A stretch of 64,000 bases of DNA, taken from NCBI GenBank assembly GCA_024663395.1, contig JANFAH010000011.1, forward strand, positions 124,001-188,000. The letters are read 5' to 3'. The position numbers and the translations under genes are program-made. How positions within the stretch are numbered: position 1 is the stretch's first letter; the number at the start of each line of letters is the position of its first letter. The stretch comes from Pisolithus tinctorius (lineage: Eukaryota; Basidiomycota; Agaricomycetes; Boletales; Pisolithaceae). The notes beneath the pieces are model-generated. The model was given only the letters and a program-made list of their open reading frames with translations. It searched no databases and was not told the DNA's origin. This document shows, piece by piece, positions 23,101 through 34,064 of this stretch.

Positions 23101-26100
23101 TTCCACGATACGGACAAGTGACGCCACCGTGGCCTCTGGGTTTGTCAGATGTCCGACAATAGTCGGGGGTGAAGGAGCCACCATCGAGAGAGACGAGCAT
23201 AATGCGTGCAAAACCCTCATTGCTTCAAGGGGCACAACAGTTCCAACATTCCTCTCTTTTACGAAGGTCGCCAACACGTCCACGGGATCGACGCGAGCTC
23301 TTGCGGAGTCGGAAAAGCCAGCTCCACCCGAGATCCTAGAACAGAGTGCTTGCTCGAGAAGAGAAGGTTTCGCGCCTTGAGGTGACGTCTGCTGCTTGAA
23401 GTTCAATACTAGTCGTATGAGCTGCAGATGGGACTCGAGGAGGAAAATCAGGCGTCTGGCATCACCCAAGTGGCGGGAGGCATACAATCCACCAAGGGTT
23501 TGAGGACTCGTCGCGATAGCAGACACGAGCGGAAGGATGGAAGAGGAGGCAGCTTTATGTACGAGAGTATCGATAATCGCCTGACTCAGGACGGGATATG
23601 GTCGGTTTCCGATAGCGGGAGGGGATTGAACGAGAATGTACGAGTACAAGGACGAGATGCGCCTCCCAATCTCAAATCGGTCACCGAGCTGTACGTATTT
23701 CCACCCGACGTGTTCCACCCAAATTTCGCCATGCACGAAATTCGCAGCACGTAGTAAAACTTCCTCCTTAACCTGGCTCAAGCGCTGGTTATCGGGGGGG
23801 ATCATCACCACCGAAGCGAAGGCCTCTTGGGCAAGTTGCTGGACGAGGTGTAGTAGGGCGAGAGTCATAGTATATTGACCGGACACTCGTTCGGCAGTAA
23901 GAGCCACAGAAGCAAACCCTGGGGTCTGGGTGGAACTGAAGAGGACCGAGGTGGACCGGATATACAGCCAGACTCGCGGAGAATACTTGGGAAGAGTAAG
24001 AAGTGCCGAGAGGACACTCATAGCAGAGGTGACGAGTTGCGTGCGCGAGAAGTTCCGTGCTTGCGAGCGGCTAAGGGCTTCCTCGAGAATCATGGTGGTT
24101 AGCTGTACCAGGTCAGGGGGACGCGAGTCATTGGCGGAAGAAGCGTCACCGATCTCGAGTGACTCAAGGAGCTCCTCCGCTAGGCCAGGCTGATCCTGGA
24201 TGACACTCCGTATAAGGTCCAAAGCATCTGTCGCGAGTGCTTCGTCACCCCCATCGTCGATTTCCATGCCAACGTCCTCTAACCTCAATGTCAGGGGCAC
24301 AGATCCCGGTCCCGTCCTCCCAAAGGTGACATCTTGATACAAGTCGGCTGTGCCCACGTACATCCGTCGTCGAGTGACATATTCCGTCAACACATCAATC
24401 ACTACTTTCCATCCGCTATTTTCGTGCTCCCAGCACACGGCTACGACGTCGCCCCCATCACTACTTAACAGCCGACCAGTTGAACGGGGAGACATGATAG
24501 AACCACCGGGTAAACGGATCGCTCGTATGTTCTTATAAGTCAATCCTCGCCCAGAGGCCGAAGGACCATACTGAACCTTCTCGTACACCGCATTCGGTCC
24601 CGAACACGAAGAAACCGGGATGACAAGTGAGAAGGTCGGCAGTTTGTCCATGTAGTAGAAGACGTGTCGACTGCAAATCTCCTGGTCCGCAACGTCGCCA
24701 TCCGAAATGCGAGAATATTCTGCAGATGCAGTGGTAGATAATGAGTCGGTGTCGAGGAAACCAGAACCGGTTAGTGCACGAAGGAGGCGAACGAGTGGTC
24801 GAAAGTGAATGGGAAACCGTGAACGCGCAACGTCAAAGATTGCACGCCTAGCTGCGCCTTGGTGCCAGTCATACTGCCAGAATTGCTTGCAGATTCCGAC
24901 CACGGATCGACTCTCGCTTCGCCCAAAAAGCGCTATCCAAACTTCCACGAACGAGTCAAATTCCGGAATAAGCTCTACAGGAACGAGCTCAACCGTGGAC
25001 ATCAGTAGGCCTACAAGAGAATAAGTCAGCCATCACTCCCATAGCCCGGGTTACTCGCCTTTGAGTACAGAACGGAAGGCTATGGCGTTGGGGTCAGTCA
25101 CGGTTGAGCCCGTGCGCCAAGCAGTGGCAGTCACAAATACAGGAGAACTGGTGAGTATGGTCAGGAGGAGGTTGAACAAGCCCACATCACTACTGAGGGC
25201 CGTGCGGGCCATCAGTGCGTGAGTGGGTTCTCGTTCCTTTCCGCGTCCAGGTGGTGATATCGTCGAGTCCAAAAATGAGCGGTAAGCGTCTGGAATTTCC
25301 TTATTTTCCTGCGCTTTTGCATGGAGTCGAGAGAGAACGAACGCCCAGGCAAGATAAGCACATGCGTGTTGAGATCCGGTGTTAGCCATCACGAGAGCAT
25401 GTATTCGTTTCACGGAGTCCACAGACGTCACATAGAACGACGCGTGGTCGGGCGGTGGTGAAAATTCCACGCCGTCCGGTTCGGCTATTCTCTCCAGTTC
25501 AAGGACCTCTATGGTAATGAGTATCCACAGTGCTGCACTGTCCTGCAGAATTTGCGCGCCCTCGTCGTCAAGGAGAAGCATGGTGTTCTGCTGCGAAGAT
25601 CCGAGATTTGTGTCATAGGCAGCCTCGTACAGCTTCACGACCAACGAGCCGTCGCAAGAGACATATCCCCACATTGCCCAGAAGATCACTTCTAGCAACA
25701 ACAGTTGTTCTTTGCAGTTTTGCTTTGCCCATCGCGAAGCTGCCCTAGGGTCTGTACCGAGGTTGCTCGGGACCTCCTCGGAAGTTTTGCGTAGGTACTC
25801 GTCGATGAGCTCGCCTGCGAGCACACGACCGTCGGGGATAATCTTGGGCAGGTTTTCGGACGCAATCACATGAATAGGATCCTCGGCATTTTGTTGGGCG
25901 CGAAATAGTGGGATCAGGGTTCTCAGGACGAAAAGGCGCTCTGAGTAGTAAAATGGAGTGATGGCCGCAACAAGTTCTTCCAGTAGCGTCTTGTCCGACT
26001 TGAAGCCGTTCAAGTGAAGCCCTTCGTTGTAAAGAAACGAACGCAAGAGAATCAAGGCATGAATCTCATCGATGTCAAAGTGCTTGCTGAGGACGGTGGT

Positions 26101-26335
26101 GAACTCTTTCGCGACATCATCGACCTGAAGCTTGACGCCGTCTGAAAGAGTGACGGTGCCACTTTCGATGGCTTTCCGAGACGCGTCGTTTGGTTTTCCA
26201 TATGGTCTAGAGACATTGCGGAGTTGGGCAGTGCGGGGAGTTATGATCTGTGTTATTTGTTCCTGCGAACCACCTTCCAGCCGACCTGAGAGAAAAGAAT
26301 GCAGTTGCTGATAGGTCCTATATACCCAATTCCAT
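20131..26335 (-). CDS. Nucleoporin Nup192 (Nup205 family), inner ring scaffold
   Basis: Large alpha-solenoid scaffold protein of the inner ring of the nuclear pore complex. Four exons give 2025 residues: 26335-26326 (10 coding nt), 26285-25059, 25010-20694, 20654-20131. The N-terminus reads MELGRLEGG. Length and leucine-rich helical make-up fit fungal Nup192 proteins, and stretches such as SFLYNEGLHLNG and LKGLL..VELVPVELIPEFD are typical. The intron 25011-25058 begins with GCGAGT, a GC-AG border; a GT alternative two bases on would break the frame. The last intron (20655-20693) is only 39 bp, so the exact 3' junction is less certain. A start in another upstream exon cannot be excluded because exon 1 is so short. 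Confidence 0.9.
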
Positions 26336-26860
26336 TAAACGCGTTCCCGTCAGTGAGACGGGTACATACACATCGATCAATTTGGAGCGTTGTGAAGGTT
26401 CCCCTAACATTCTGTCCAGAGTCCCCCAGTTCTAGTTTGACTGGTTGACTACTGGATGGTTGTTTGTCTGTGTTTGATTCCAAGGTCATCGCCAAATACT
26501 CCCAAACAAATATAGCTGACATAATACAATGCTGAGTCATTATAATATTTTTCGAAGAGGCTGTGGAGCTGCCGGCTCGTCTTTGTCCTCGACCATCACA
26601 GTCGTCGACACCGCGTGGACCACAAAACACGCCGTTCGCTTGTTACAAGGACAACTCTCGTCTCGTCTCGTTGGTACGACAAAAGACATACTTTGTGTGA
26701 TTCGGACGTCGTTTATACTCTGTCCATGTCAGCGTTTAGCTACTAGACTGTTACACAGCAACCACAGCATCGTTCATTACCTCTACCAACGTCGCTCTCT
26801 TTCCTTTCTTTTCCGCGCACTTAAGCAAACAGCAGACGAGCACTCGTATTTGAAGAGAAA
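26336..26860. promoter_or_regulatory. Divergent intergenic region between Nup192 and TFIIB
   Basis: 525 bp between the two start codons, with both genes read outwards. It should hold the leaders and promoters of both. I see no open frame or repeat of note; a CTCGTCTCGTCTCG triplet-like run lies at about 26655. Confidence 0.5.
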
Positions 26861-27960
26861 ATGGCTTTCTCACAACCATTCCCACTCGCTGCACAGGCTC
26901 CAAAAACACAGCAGGCAACCTACGGCCCTGACCTTGCCGTTCGCCTCATTTGTCCAGACTGCCGAGACCCAAATCCTAACATCGTTGAGGAGTATGGAAG
27001 CGGTGATCTCGTGTGTGGGGGCTGTGGTCTCGTGCTCGGCGACAGAATCGTAGACACGAGAAGCGAGTGGCGGGTAAGTACATGTTGTATCTCACCTTTT
27101 CTTTTGAACAGTGCTATACATGTCGTTAGACATTCGCAAATGATGAAGGGGATGACCCTTCGCGTGTCGGCGCTGCTTCGGACCCCTTGATGGAGGGTAT
27201 GGAGCAACTTGACACCGTCATCAGTTTCCGCGACGGCGGCAGTGGCGTTGCGCGCGAACTTCAGCGTGCTGCATCGCGCTCACAGAGCTCACGCTCCGAA
27301 CGAAACCTTCTTTCTGCCTTCCGAGATATCGGCAGCTGGTGCGACCAGTTTTCTCTGCCGAAAACCATCAGCGACATCGCGAAGCAGCTGTACAAGCGTT
27401 CAGACGAAGAAAAACTTCTTCGGGGAAAACCCTTGGAGGCAGTCATCGCAGCCTGTATCTTCATTGCCTGTCGACAGGCCCACGTGCCTCGAACGTTCAG
27501 GGAGATTTGTAATCTCACCCATGTATCAAAGAAGACGCTTGGACAGTGCTATAAAGCACTCGAACAAGCTTTCAACCTCTCACCGGGCGCTACTGCACAA
27601 CAGCACAACGCCTCCAGTACGACGACCGGACCAGAAAATCTACTCGTGCGGTATTGTAACCACCTCGATCTGGCTCCCAATGTCCAGTCGGTGTGCAGTG
27701 ATATCATCGTCGCTGCACGAGAGCACGGCATCGCAGATGGTCGGAGTCCGGTATCTATCGCTGGGGGAGCCATTTACTTTACCTGTTTGCTTTTGGGAAT
27801 ACCGAAGCCAATACGGGAGATTAGTGCAGTGGCTGGGGTCAGCGAGGGCACCATCAAGTTGGTGTATCGATTTTATTATTCAGAGAGGGAAAAGCTCGTG
27901 AAGGAGGATTGGATAAAAGATGGACGAGCGGTAATGGCCAGGCTCTCGATTGACAAATAG
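26861..27960 (+). CDS. SUA7: Transcription initiation factor IIB (TFIIB)
   Basis: General RNA polymerase II factor that bridges TBP-promoter DNA and the polymerase. Two exons, 26861-27073 and 27130-27960, give 347 residues, the normal size. The zinc ribbon has CPDC (C31, C34) and CGGC (C52, C55). The B-reader/linker follows as FANDEGDDPSRVG. Two cyclin folds follow, the first around GKPLEAVIAACIFIACRQ and the second around GRSPVSIAGGAIYFTCLL. The split intron falls right after the SEWR of the ribbon-reader joint. The 3' end lies 93 bp from the convergent RRS1 gene. Confidence 0.96.
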
Positions 27961-28053
27961 AGGGTCCAGGGTGTTCCGAGGGATTTCCTATGTATCATAC
28001 TCGAAAACTTTTGTGGAGGTATTTATATATGTACATGGCATGAAATGCGAGGA

Positions 28054-29226
28054 CTATCGTTTACCCCTCTTGCTTTTTCCGGAGTCTTTTGAGCGTTTTG
28101 ACACCTCCCGTCCCAAAGCGACGCCCCCTTTACCCTTGCTCACCGCTCGAATCGCCTTGCGGACGTTGACGACATCATCGCCAGTGCCCTTTTCAATCTT
28201 CGCCCTTTTAGCATCTCCATCCAGTTGTGATAGGACAGCAAGCGATGCCTGCTTTTCTTTTTCTGCGGAGACCTCCGTAGGATCAAACTGACGCTCATGA
28301 GCTCGGCCTCTACACAGAACCATGAGAGAATATATATATACCTTGCGTTTGACGCCGCGTATCTTCTTGTCCCCTTCGAGTTTCTTGTCGAACTTACCCA
28401 TGCTTGCGGTACTCGTCCGAGTAGCTGCCAATGTTTTTTCGAGTTCTTCCTTCCGTTGCTCTCGCTCACTCTGTGCAGCCTGCGCACGAGCAAGATTCTG
28501 CAACCGTTGCCGTTCGTTTTTAGCGACTCTGGACTTGCGTTCGTTACGAGCTTCTTGAGCAGGGTCAAAGTCCACATCTGTTTGACCGTTCCATCAATTC
28601 GTTCTACTAACAAAGAAAAAAAAGAGAGAAAGAAAACACCGCACCGGCATTGGCTTTAACCTCGTGTATCCACTGATCCTCCTTTTCCTTGTTCTTCCCA
28701 TCTCTTCCCCACCGATTAACCCACTCCTGTTTTTCCTCGTCCCATATTTTCTTGTCCCTGCGTTTTTTCTGTATACCCTTGGCAGCCGCGAACTTTTCCC
28801 ACTTGGTGAGCGGTTTGGGTTTAGGAAGGGGTTTTGCACGAGGAAGTTGTGTCGTTGGCGGTGGAAGTTTTGCAAAGGAGCCGTCGACAGACGATTCGGT
28901 CGGAAGTACATATAGAGCTGCTACTAATGCTTGGATGCCATCTCGAGCAGTCGACTTGAGATACTCTTCGAGGTTGGATCTTGATTTTTTATAATATTAT
29001 CAATAGGCGGTTCTGTGAACGAGGAGAATGAATACGTACCGGTAGCTGTCTTCGTCGATTGGGTTGTGGTCGGTGACAGTCAAAAATCCAGCATCGACAT
29101 CGAGCGGCGTGTCTTTTTCTACTGTAACAGATTGACTGCAGACAGTGTTAGCTGAGAAGCTGAAAACGTTGCTTGAAATACCTACAATTTAGATGCCTGA
29201 GCAGCGAGGAGATTTGAGACGTCCAT
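28054..29226 (-). CDS. RRS1: Regulator of ribosome biosynthesis Rrs1
   Basis: Nuclear protein needed for 60S assembly; with Rpf2 it brings the 5S RNP (5S rRNA, uL18, uL5) into pre-ribosomes. Five exons: 29226-29186, 29135-29040, 28979-28645, 28577-28342, 28287-28054; 313 residues. Typical features are the N-terminal DHNPID element, the LPRAKPLPKPKPLTKWEKFA signature, the WDEEKQEWVNRWG segment and a lysine-rich C-terminal tail (nuclear/nucleolar targeting). All splice phases agree. The start codon lies 49 bp from that of the divergent TAF4 gene. Confidence 0.95.
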
Positions 29227-29275
29227 GGGTAGCGCTGAAGTCAAAATCGGGGGTGGCTGTCGTCTTCAAACCACC
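29227..29275. promoter_or_regulatory. 49-bp divergent start-codon interval shared by RRS1 and TAF4
   Basis: Only 49 bp separate the two ATGs, so both leaders and probably both core promoters overlap here or extend into the neighbouring first exons. The TAF4 side carries a strong ACCACCATG start context. No obvious TATA element is present. Confidence 0.75.
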
Positions 29276-30773
29276 ATGAAGACCGAATCAGACTCGCCGG
29301 CGACGACTCAACCGACCACCGTGTCCACGCCAACTACAACTACCACTGGTACTACGGCAACGCCAGCGACGACGGTCGCGGCGACAACGACGCCGTATGC
29401 CAGTCAATGGAGCACAGCGCGTGCGCTTCGATCCTGAAATTTGAGTTGCAGTAACGATCAACAGGTTATTATTTTATAGACATCCCCATCGACCCAGCCC
29501 TCCAACAGCAGTCCCAAGTCGCCACTGCGTCAGTGAAAGAAAAAACCGTTCTTAGAAGCCAATGATGTATCTTATATTCTTGCAGGACGACGACCGCGTA
29601 CTCGCATTACCAGTATTCCCAACACTATCCTCAAGCCGCGTATACACACTACCAATATGCACCAGCACCAATCACCGCACAACCTCAGAGACAACAGACA
29701 ACGACCACAGCGCAGTCTGCCAATAGTGGTATTGATACAGCAGACGTTGCGACGCTGAACGATGCGTTGGGAAGCGCAGGCGTAGATTTGCGAGTACGTC
29801 TCACTCACTTTGTATACAATCCTCGAACGACTGATTCGACTTGCTCGATACACAGGCCGAAGAGGAGAGTCTACACAGGACCTATGACACGCACCAGCCC
29901 TACCGTCTCTTCGAAGACCGTTCCCGAAAACAACCTGTCACTCCCTCATTTGACGCCCGTTTCTTGGGCGCGACGATGCGCACGATCGGGACGCAGCATA
30001 AGGTGACAAAGGTCCCAGAAGATTCGGTGACGTATCTGGCGTTGGCGCTCCGTGCGCGGTTGCAGGACCTTGTGACCGGTATGATCGGTGCAGCGCGTCA
30101 TCGGACAGATGCAAGACACGATAAACCTGTACCTCTTTACGAAGATGGGACGCCCATGTGGACCGTCGTCGTGCGGAACGACTATGCGAAGCAACTAGCA
30201 GCTCTCGAAAAAGCCGAGAGAGAAGAAGAAATGAAGATCCGGAGAGAAAGAAAGGAAAGGGCAGAACTTGCAGCCGCTCACGCTGCCAATCTGGCCGCAC
30301 AAGCGTCAGGGAGTGGAACCGCCATGGCAGTCGACGAAGAGGATGGAGCAGGAACGAAAAAGAAGAAGAAAAAGGAGGGTCCAGGTGTGACGGCGAGAAA
30401 TATGTCGGAGGACGTGCGCAAGAAGATGTCGAACGCGGTGGCGAGTCAGGCAGCGGGGATTGGTGGCAAATACTCTTGGATGACAGCAGCCAATGCACCA
30501 ACCGTCACGCCAAAACCTAAGCCTGTTACTACATCCGCGACGACGACGACGCCGGCGACCACTACGACACCTGCCACAACCACGACGCCTGCAGCGTCGG
30601 CGAATACCTCATGGGCGAGACCCTACGTGTCGGCAACCAAAGCTGCTTCTACTGCTGCTCAAGCGGCAGAGGCAGACAACCGCCTAGTCGTCACGTTGCG
30701 CGACGCCTTGTTCGCCATCGAAAGAGAACGGGGTCACGGTGGTGGACGTGGAGCAGCTCGAGCCTGGGTGTAA
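29276..30773 (+). CDS. TAF4: TFIID subunit TAF4
   Basis: Component of the TFIID complex; its histone fold pairs with TAF12. Four exons: 29276-29420, 29480-29528, 29586-29793, 29856-30773; 439 residues. The N-terminus is Thr/Ala- and Gln/Tyr-rich. The conserved TAF4 domain starts near TADVATLNDALGSAGVDLR and continues with FLGATMRTIGTQH and the basic-helical DYAKQLAALEKAEREEE. A lysine run (KKKKKK) is likely a nuclear signal. The C-terminal RPYVSATKA and LRDALFAIERERGHGGGRG close the domain. It is shorter than animal TAF4, as usual in fungi. Confidence 0.92.
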
Positions 30774-31195
30774 TCCATTTCTTGCGTAACGTTCTGTGCA
30801 TACGATGTCGATCTCACACGCTCCAATTATTTTTTGGTGCCATGCACGAATGGAAAGCTAAAATGCAACATTACTATTTCATGGAAAAAGACCGAGACCG
30901 ACACGAAAACGAGGTAAGGAACAAGCGACGCACGGTAAGTACTAGGAGACGCAGAACAACAGCAGCAGCAGAAAAAGAAAGGATGGTTCGGGTTAGAGTG
31001 AGTAGGTCACTGCAGTATGCCATTGAATGTCGGAAGAGAGTCATGGTGGATAGCGCTATAACGGTGTGTTATCCTACAACCAAGAACCGGAAAAAAAGCA
31101 AACAAACAAAAAAGCTAGAGTAGGCCGCCAACAAAAAACATGAAGCAAGCAGCAACACACATACAGGAGCAACTGATTGAATGTCAGTGGGTGCA
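30774..31195. other. Convergent 3' region of TAF4 and the Btz gene
   Basis: Holds the 3' ends of both genes. A/G-rich with an AAAAAAAGCAAACAAACAAA stretch at about 31093. No gene. Confidence 0.5.
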
Positions 31196-33721
31196 CTAGT
31201 AATAGACAACACCCTGTGAAGTGTGCGGGTCTGCATGGTACATCTCATACTGGGGTACTTGAGAGACGTCATAATAATGTGAGTAGCCGTATTGGTCAGG
31301 GTAGTAATACGGTTGTTGAGGATATGCAGAATAACCCAACATAGCCGCATCGACGGGATGACCAGGCGTCCCAGCATTCACACCATCTCGGGGATCCAAC
31401 TCTCCGTTCTGAGCCACATACGACTCAGTCGACGCAGCGAACGGTGGGGCGTTGTCAGGACTAATAGGTTGTGATGGCTCGTACGCTGCGGCACTCGTGC
31501 GTAGACCAGACGGTCGACGCTGCGATTTGGTCGAGACCTTAGCATCCGGTGTCAAAGGGGCACGAATCTCCACGCGAGCGCTCTGTCGGGGGAATGAGAA
31601 GAGCGGTCCGCCAGTCGTAGGGTCAATGAAGTTGGTGAGGGGAGGCGTATGTGGTGGAGCGAGGAAATCGGGAGATCCGGAGTGATGGTGCATGTGCCCG
31701 GGAATGAAGGTCATTCCAGGGGGTGTCATCATGCCATGTGCCATCGGACGAGGCGTGTACAGCGGAGCCTGGAGATACACAGGACGCCCGGTCGTGACGT
31801 CATAAGCCATACCGTGCTGGTTCACTGCAATACCGGGAGGCAAAGGCGACGCATAACCGTAGTGCGAACTGTACGGGGGGGAAGGTTGGGGATGTGGGAA
31901 AACAGTTTGCAGAGGTGGAGGCACCGGTGGCACGTTGCGCCGTACAGAGGTCTCTTGGGTGTCGTTTTCGGTGGATGGTGCAAGGGTTTCGGCGTCGTGA
32001 TGAGCAACGGTAGCTGAATCCGACGACTGTGTTGCGGACTGAGCAGATTGAACACCTGGCACCTGCTCTGAAGAGGGAGCCTTGACGGCTTCCGTCGAAG
32101 GAGGGGGGACTGAAGACTCAGCCTGTGAGGATGCCTCGGCAAGGGGCGGCACTTCCTGTGGTGGGGTGCTTGCAAAAGATGCAGCTATGGGTATCCTTGG
32201 GGGAGCAAGCTCTGGTCTCACTACAAATACGTCGTCGATAGGAGGATCCTCTACGGTCGTCAGAGATTCTGAAGGTGCGGATACTGCCTCCTCCACTTTC
32301 TCCTTGACAGAACGTGGGGGTAGACGCACTACAAATGCCTTGTCACCATCCTCGGAGGGTGGTGCTTGGGAGGTTGACAAAGTCTCCTTCGTCGACGTCC
32401 GCAATGCGTTCACAGGGCCACAGACGACCTGCGCCTCCGCACCCGAGAGCTTGACTCTGTATCCCGGACCAACGCCGGGTCGGGGTTTGAGGTTGGAATC
32501 GATATAGAGGAATGAATCGTGCTGTTTCGTCCAAACGCGCTCAGGTTTCATAGCGTACCACGTCCTGTCGGGAGTCGACACCGGCGGAACGAGTAGAGGT
32601 CTTGTGGGTGACGAAGCGAACCCTCTGCCACGAACCATCCCGCGACGACCACGGAAAGGAAATGCACTCCTCCCACGAGGGTTGAAGCCCCGTGTGGGAC
32701 GTGCCTCTTGTTGTTGTTGCTGCTGCTGCTGCGCTTCGCGCTTCCTCTCCTCGCGTTTACTCATTTCCTCATATCCATCGTGTGTCCAGGGTTGATCGAC
32801 ACGAGGTACCTCCGTAGTTGGCTTCTGAGCCTCCTGAGGGTCAGGATCTCTTTCTGCGGATCCGCGATGGCCTGAATCGGAACCGATGAAAGGGACCCCT
32901 CTGCCCCTGCCACCCACGAAGCCACGACCTCTGCCTTGCCAACGGCCTCTCCACCACCCGGAGAGACTACGCCAATTCTTGTCGAGTAATCTATCGTCGT
33001 GTCCCCAGAAGTCGCCCACCCTGGGCACAAACGATGGATCTGATTCCAGTCGTTGCTGATAAGCCTGACGAGCAGACTGACCAGGACGTCTGGATGATGC
33101 CCTCCGAGACGGTTGTCTAGAAGTGGACGGAGATGGTTGGCTGTCTGTGGGGAAGTCTTCCGGCTCGGGTTCTGTCTGAGGCGGAGAAGGCTGTGTGGGT
33201 ACAGGCCGATCCACATTTGGCGCCGAGGCTGCACGTTTAACTGGTGGGCGCTTGGACGACCTTGATGTTCGTAGTGAGGGTGCTGCGCCACCGCGATGCA
33301 GGTGGTCGATGTCGAATGTCGATAGGTCTGCGAACTCGACTACGGGCAGATCGGAGGGGCCGTTAGTGGCCTCCTCTGCAACCATTTCTGACCAGTTTCC
33401 CCCTTCGAACAAAGGACCATCCTGGCTCTGAGAAGTGGCAGCGTTTGTAAGAGATTTGACGTCAGCGGAACTTTGAGTGGTGTTTGGAGTGAGTGCCCGC
33501 GAATGTGGGCCGTTGGAGGAGACCTCTTCCGAGGCGGGTTCTGTATCAGAATCTGTGGCAGATCCCACAGACGAGTGGTCGTCGTCGTCAGATTCTGAGT
33601 CTGTTCCTACCTCACGCACGATCTCGTCGTCGCTGTCAAAACCATCCTTGCCACGGCCGCGACGCCTGACTGGCCTGGTTTTGCGTGATTTCGGGTTGGG
33701 GGCGGGAGGGGTACCTGGCAT
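31196..33721 (-). CDS. Btz-domain protein, Barentsz/CASC3-like exon junction factor
   Basis: Probably the fungal counterpart of CASC3/Barentsz (MLN51), which binds eIF4A3 in the exon junction complex. Single exon, 841 residues from the ATG at 33721; an in-frame extension upstream exists but looks like leader sequence. The N-terminus is basic, then acidic (SDDEI...SESDDDD). The Btz/SELOR-like core lies at about 225-325, with DPSFVPRVGDFWGHDDR and, after an RGG-type glycine/arginine stretch, PWTHDGYEEM. Poly-Q (8 residues) sits near 331, more RG repeats follow, and the C-terminal half is Pro/Ser-rich and disordered, ending in a Tyr/Gln-rich tail. Presence fits an intron-rich genome. Nuclear-cytoplasmic shuttling is expected from the family. 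Confidence 0.85.
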   Translation of the reverse strand: MPGTPPAPNPKSRKTRPVRRRGRGKDGFDSDDEIVREVGTDSESDDDDHSSVGSATDSDTEPASEEVSSNGPHSRALTPNTTQSSADVKSLTNAATSQSQDGPLFEGGNWSEMVAEEATNGPSDLPVVEFADLSTFDIDHLHRGGAAPSLRTSRSSKRPPVKRAASAPNVDRPVPTQPSPPQTEPEPEDFPTDSQPSPSTSRQPSRRASSRRPGQSARQAYQQRLESDPSFVPRVGDFWGHDDRLLDKNWRSLSGWWRGRWQGRGRGFVGGRGRGVPFIGSDSGHRGSAERDPDPQEAQKPTTEVPRVDQPWTHDGYEEMSKREERKREAQQQQQQQQEARPTRGFNPRGRSAFPFRGRRGMVRGRGFASSPTRPLLVPPVSTPDRTWYAMKPERVWTKQHDSFLYIDSNLKPRPGVGPGYRVKLSGAEAQVVCGPVNALRTSTKETLSTSQAPPSEDGDKAFVVRLPPRSVKEKVEEAVSAPSESLTTVEDPPIDDVFVVRPELAPPRIPIAASFASTPPQEVPPLAEASSQAESSVPPPSTEAVKAPSSEQVPGVQSAQSATQSSDSATVAHHDAETLAPSTENDTQETSVRRNVPPVPPPLQTVFPHPQPSPPYSSHYGYASPLPPGIAVNQHGMAYDVTTGRPVYLQAPLYTPRPMAHGMMTPPGMTFIPGHMHHHSGSPDFLAPPHTPPLTNFIDPTTGGPLFSFPRQSARVEIRAPLTPDAKVSTKSQRRPSGLRTSAAAYEPSQPISPDNAPPFAASTESYVAQNGELDPRDGVNAGTPGHPVDAAMLGYSAYPQQPYYYPDQYGYSHYYDVSQVPQYEMYHADPHTSQGVVYY

Positions 33722-34064
33722 GCTAGTGCTGTGGAGATGATGAGTGCCAGGTACAAAACGGTGGTCCAGCAGGCTCACAACGCACAGGAAATATATGACA
33801 ATCGGGCGATCAGTAAAAAATTCGAAAAGATGGTAGCCAACGGATATCCGAGCGTCTGCGTCGATACGATTGGTTAGATTTCGGCGTTGAGAGACCAGAA
33901 AGTCCACTTTTTGTGTCAGCGACTGCACTGTTGAGCAACCTCACCGCTGCCCAAGGCAAAGGGGTGACTGAGGGAGTCGGAGTATGCCGACTTTCAATCT
34001 CCGACGCGGTGCCGTATATGTCGGAGTCAAGATGCGCGGGCGGCAACAGCAATATCAAAGTATC
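33722..34064. other. Divergent intergenic region of Btz and epoxide hydrolase genes
   Basis: 343 bp with both start codons facing outwards. No separate gene seen. Confidence 0.5.

Noticed and set aside
33722..33928. In-frame upstream extension of the Btz protein
   Set aside because: The extension is hydrophobic and unlike the family; the downstream Met with basic residues fits better.
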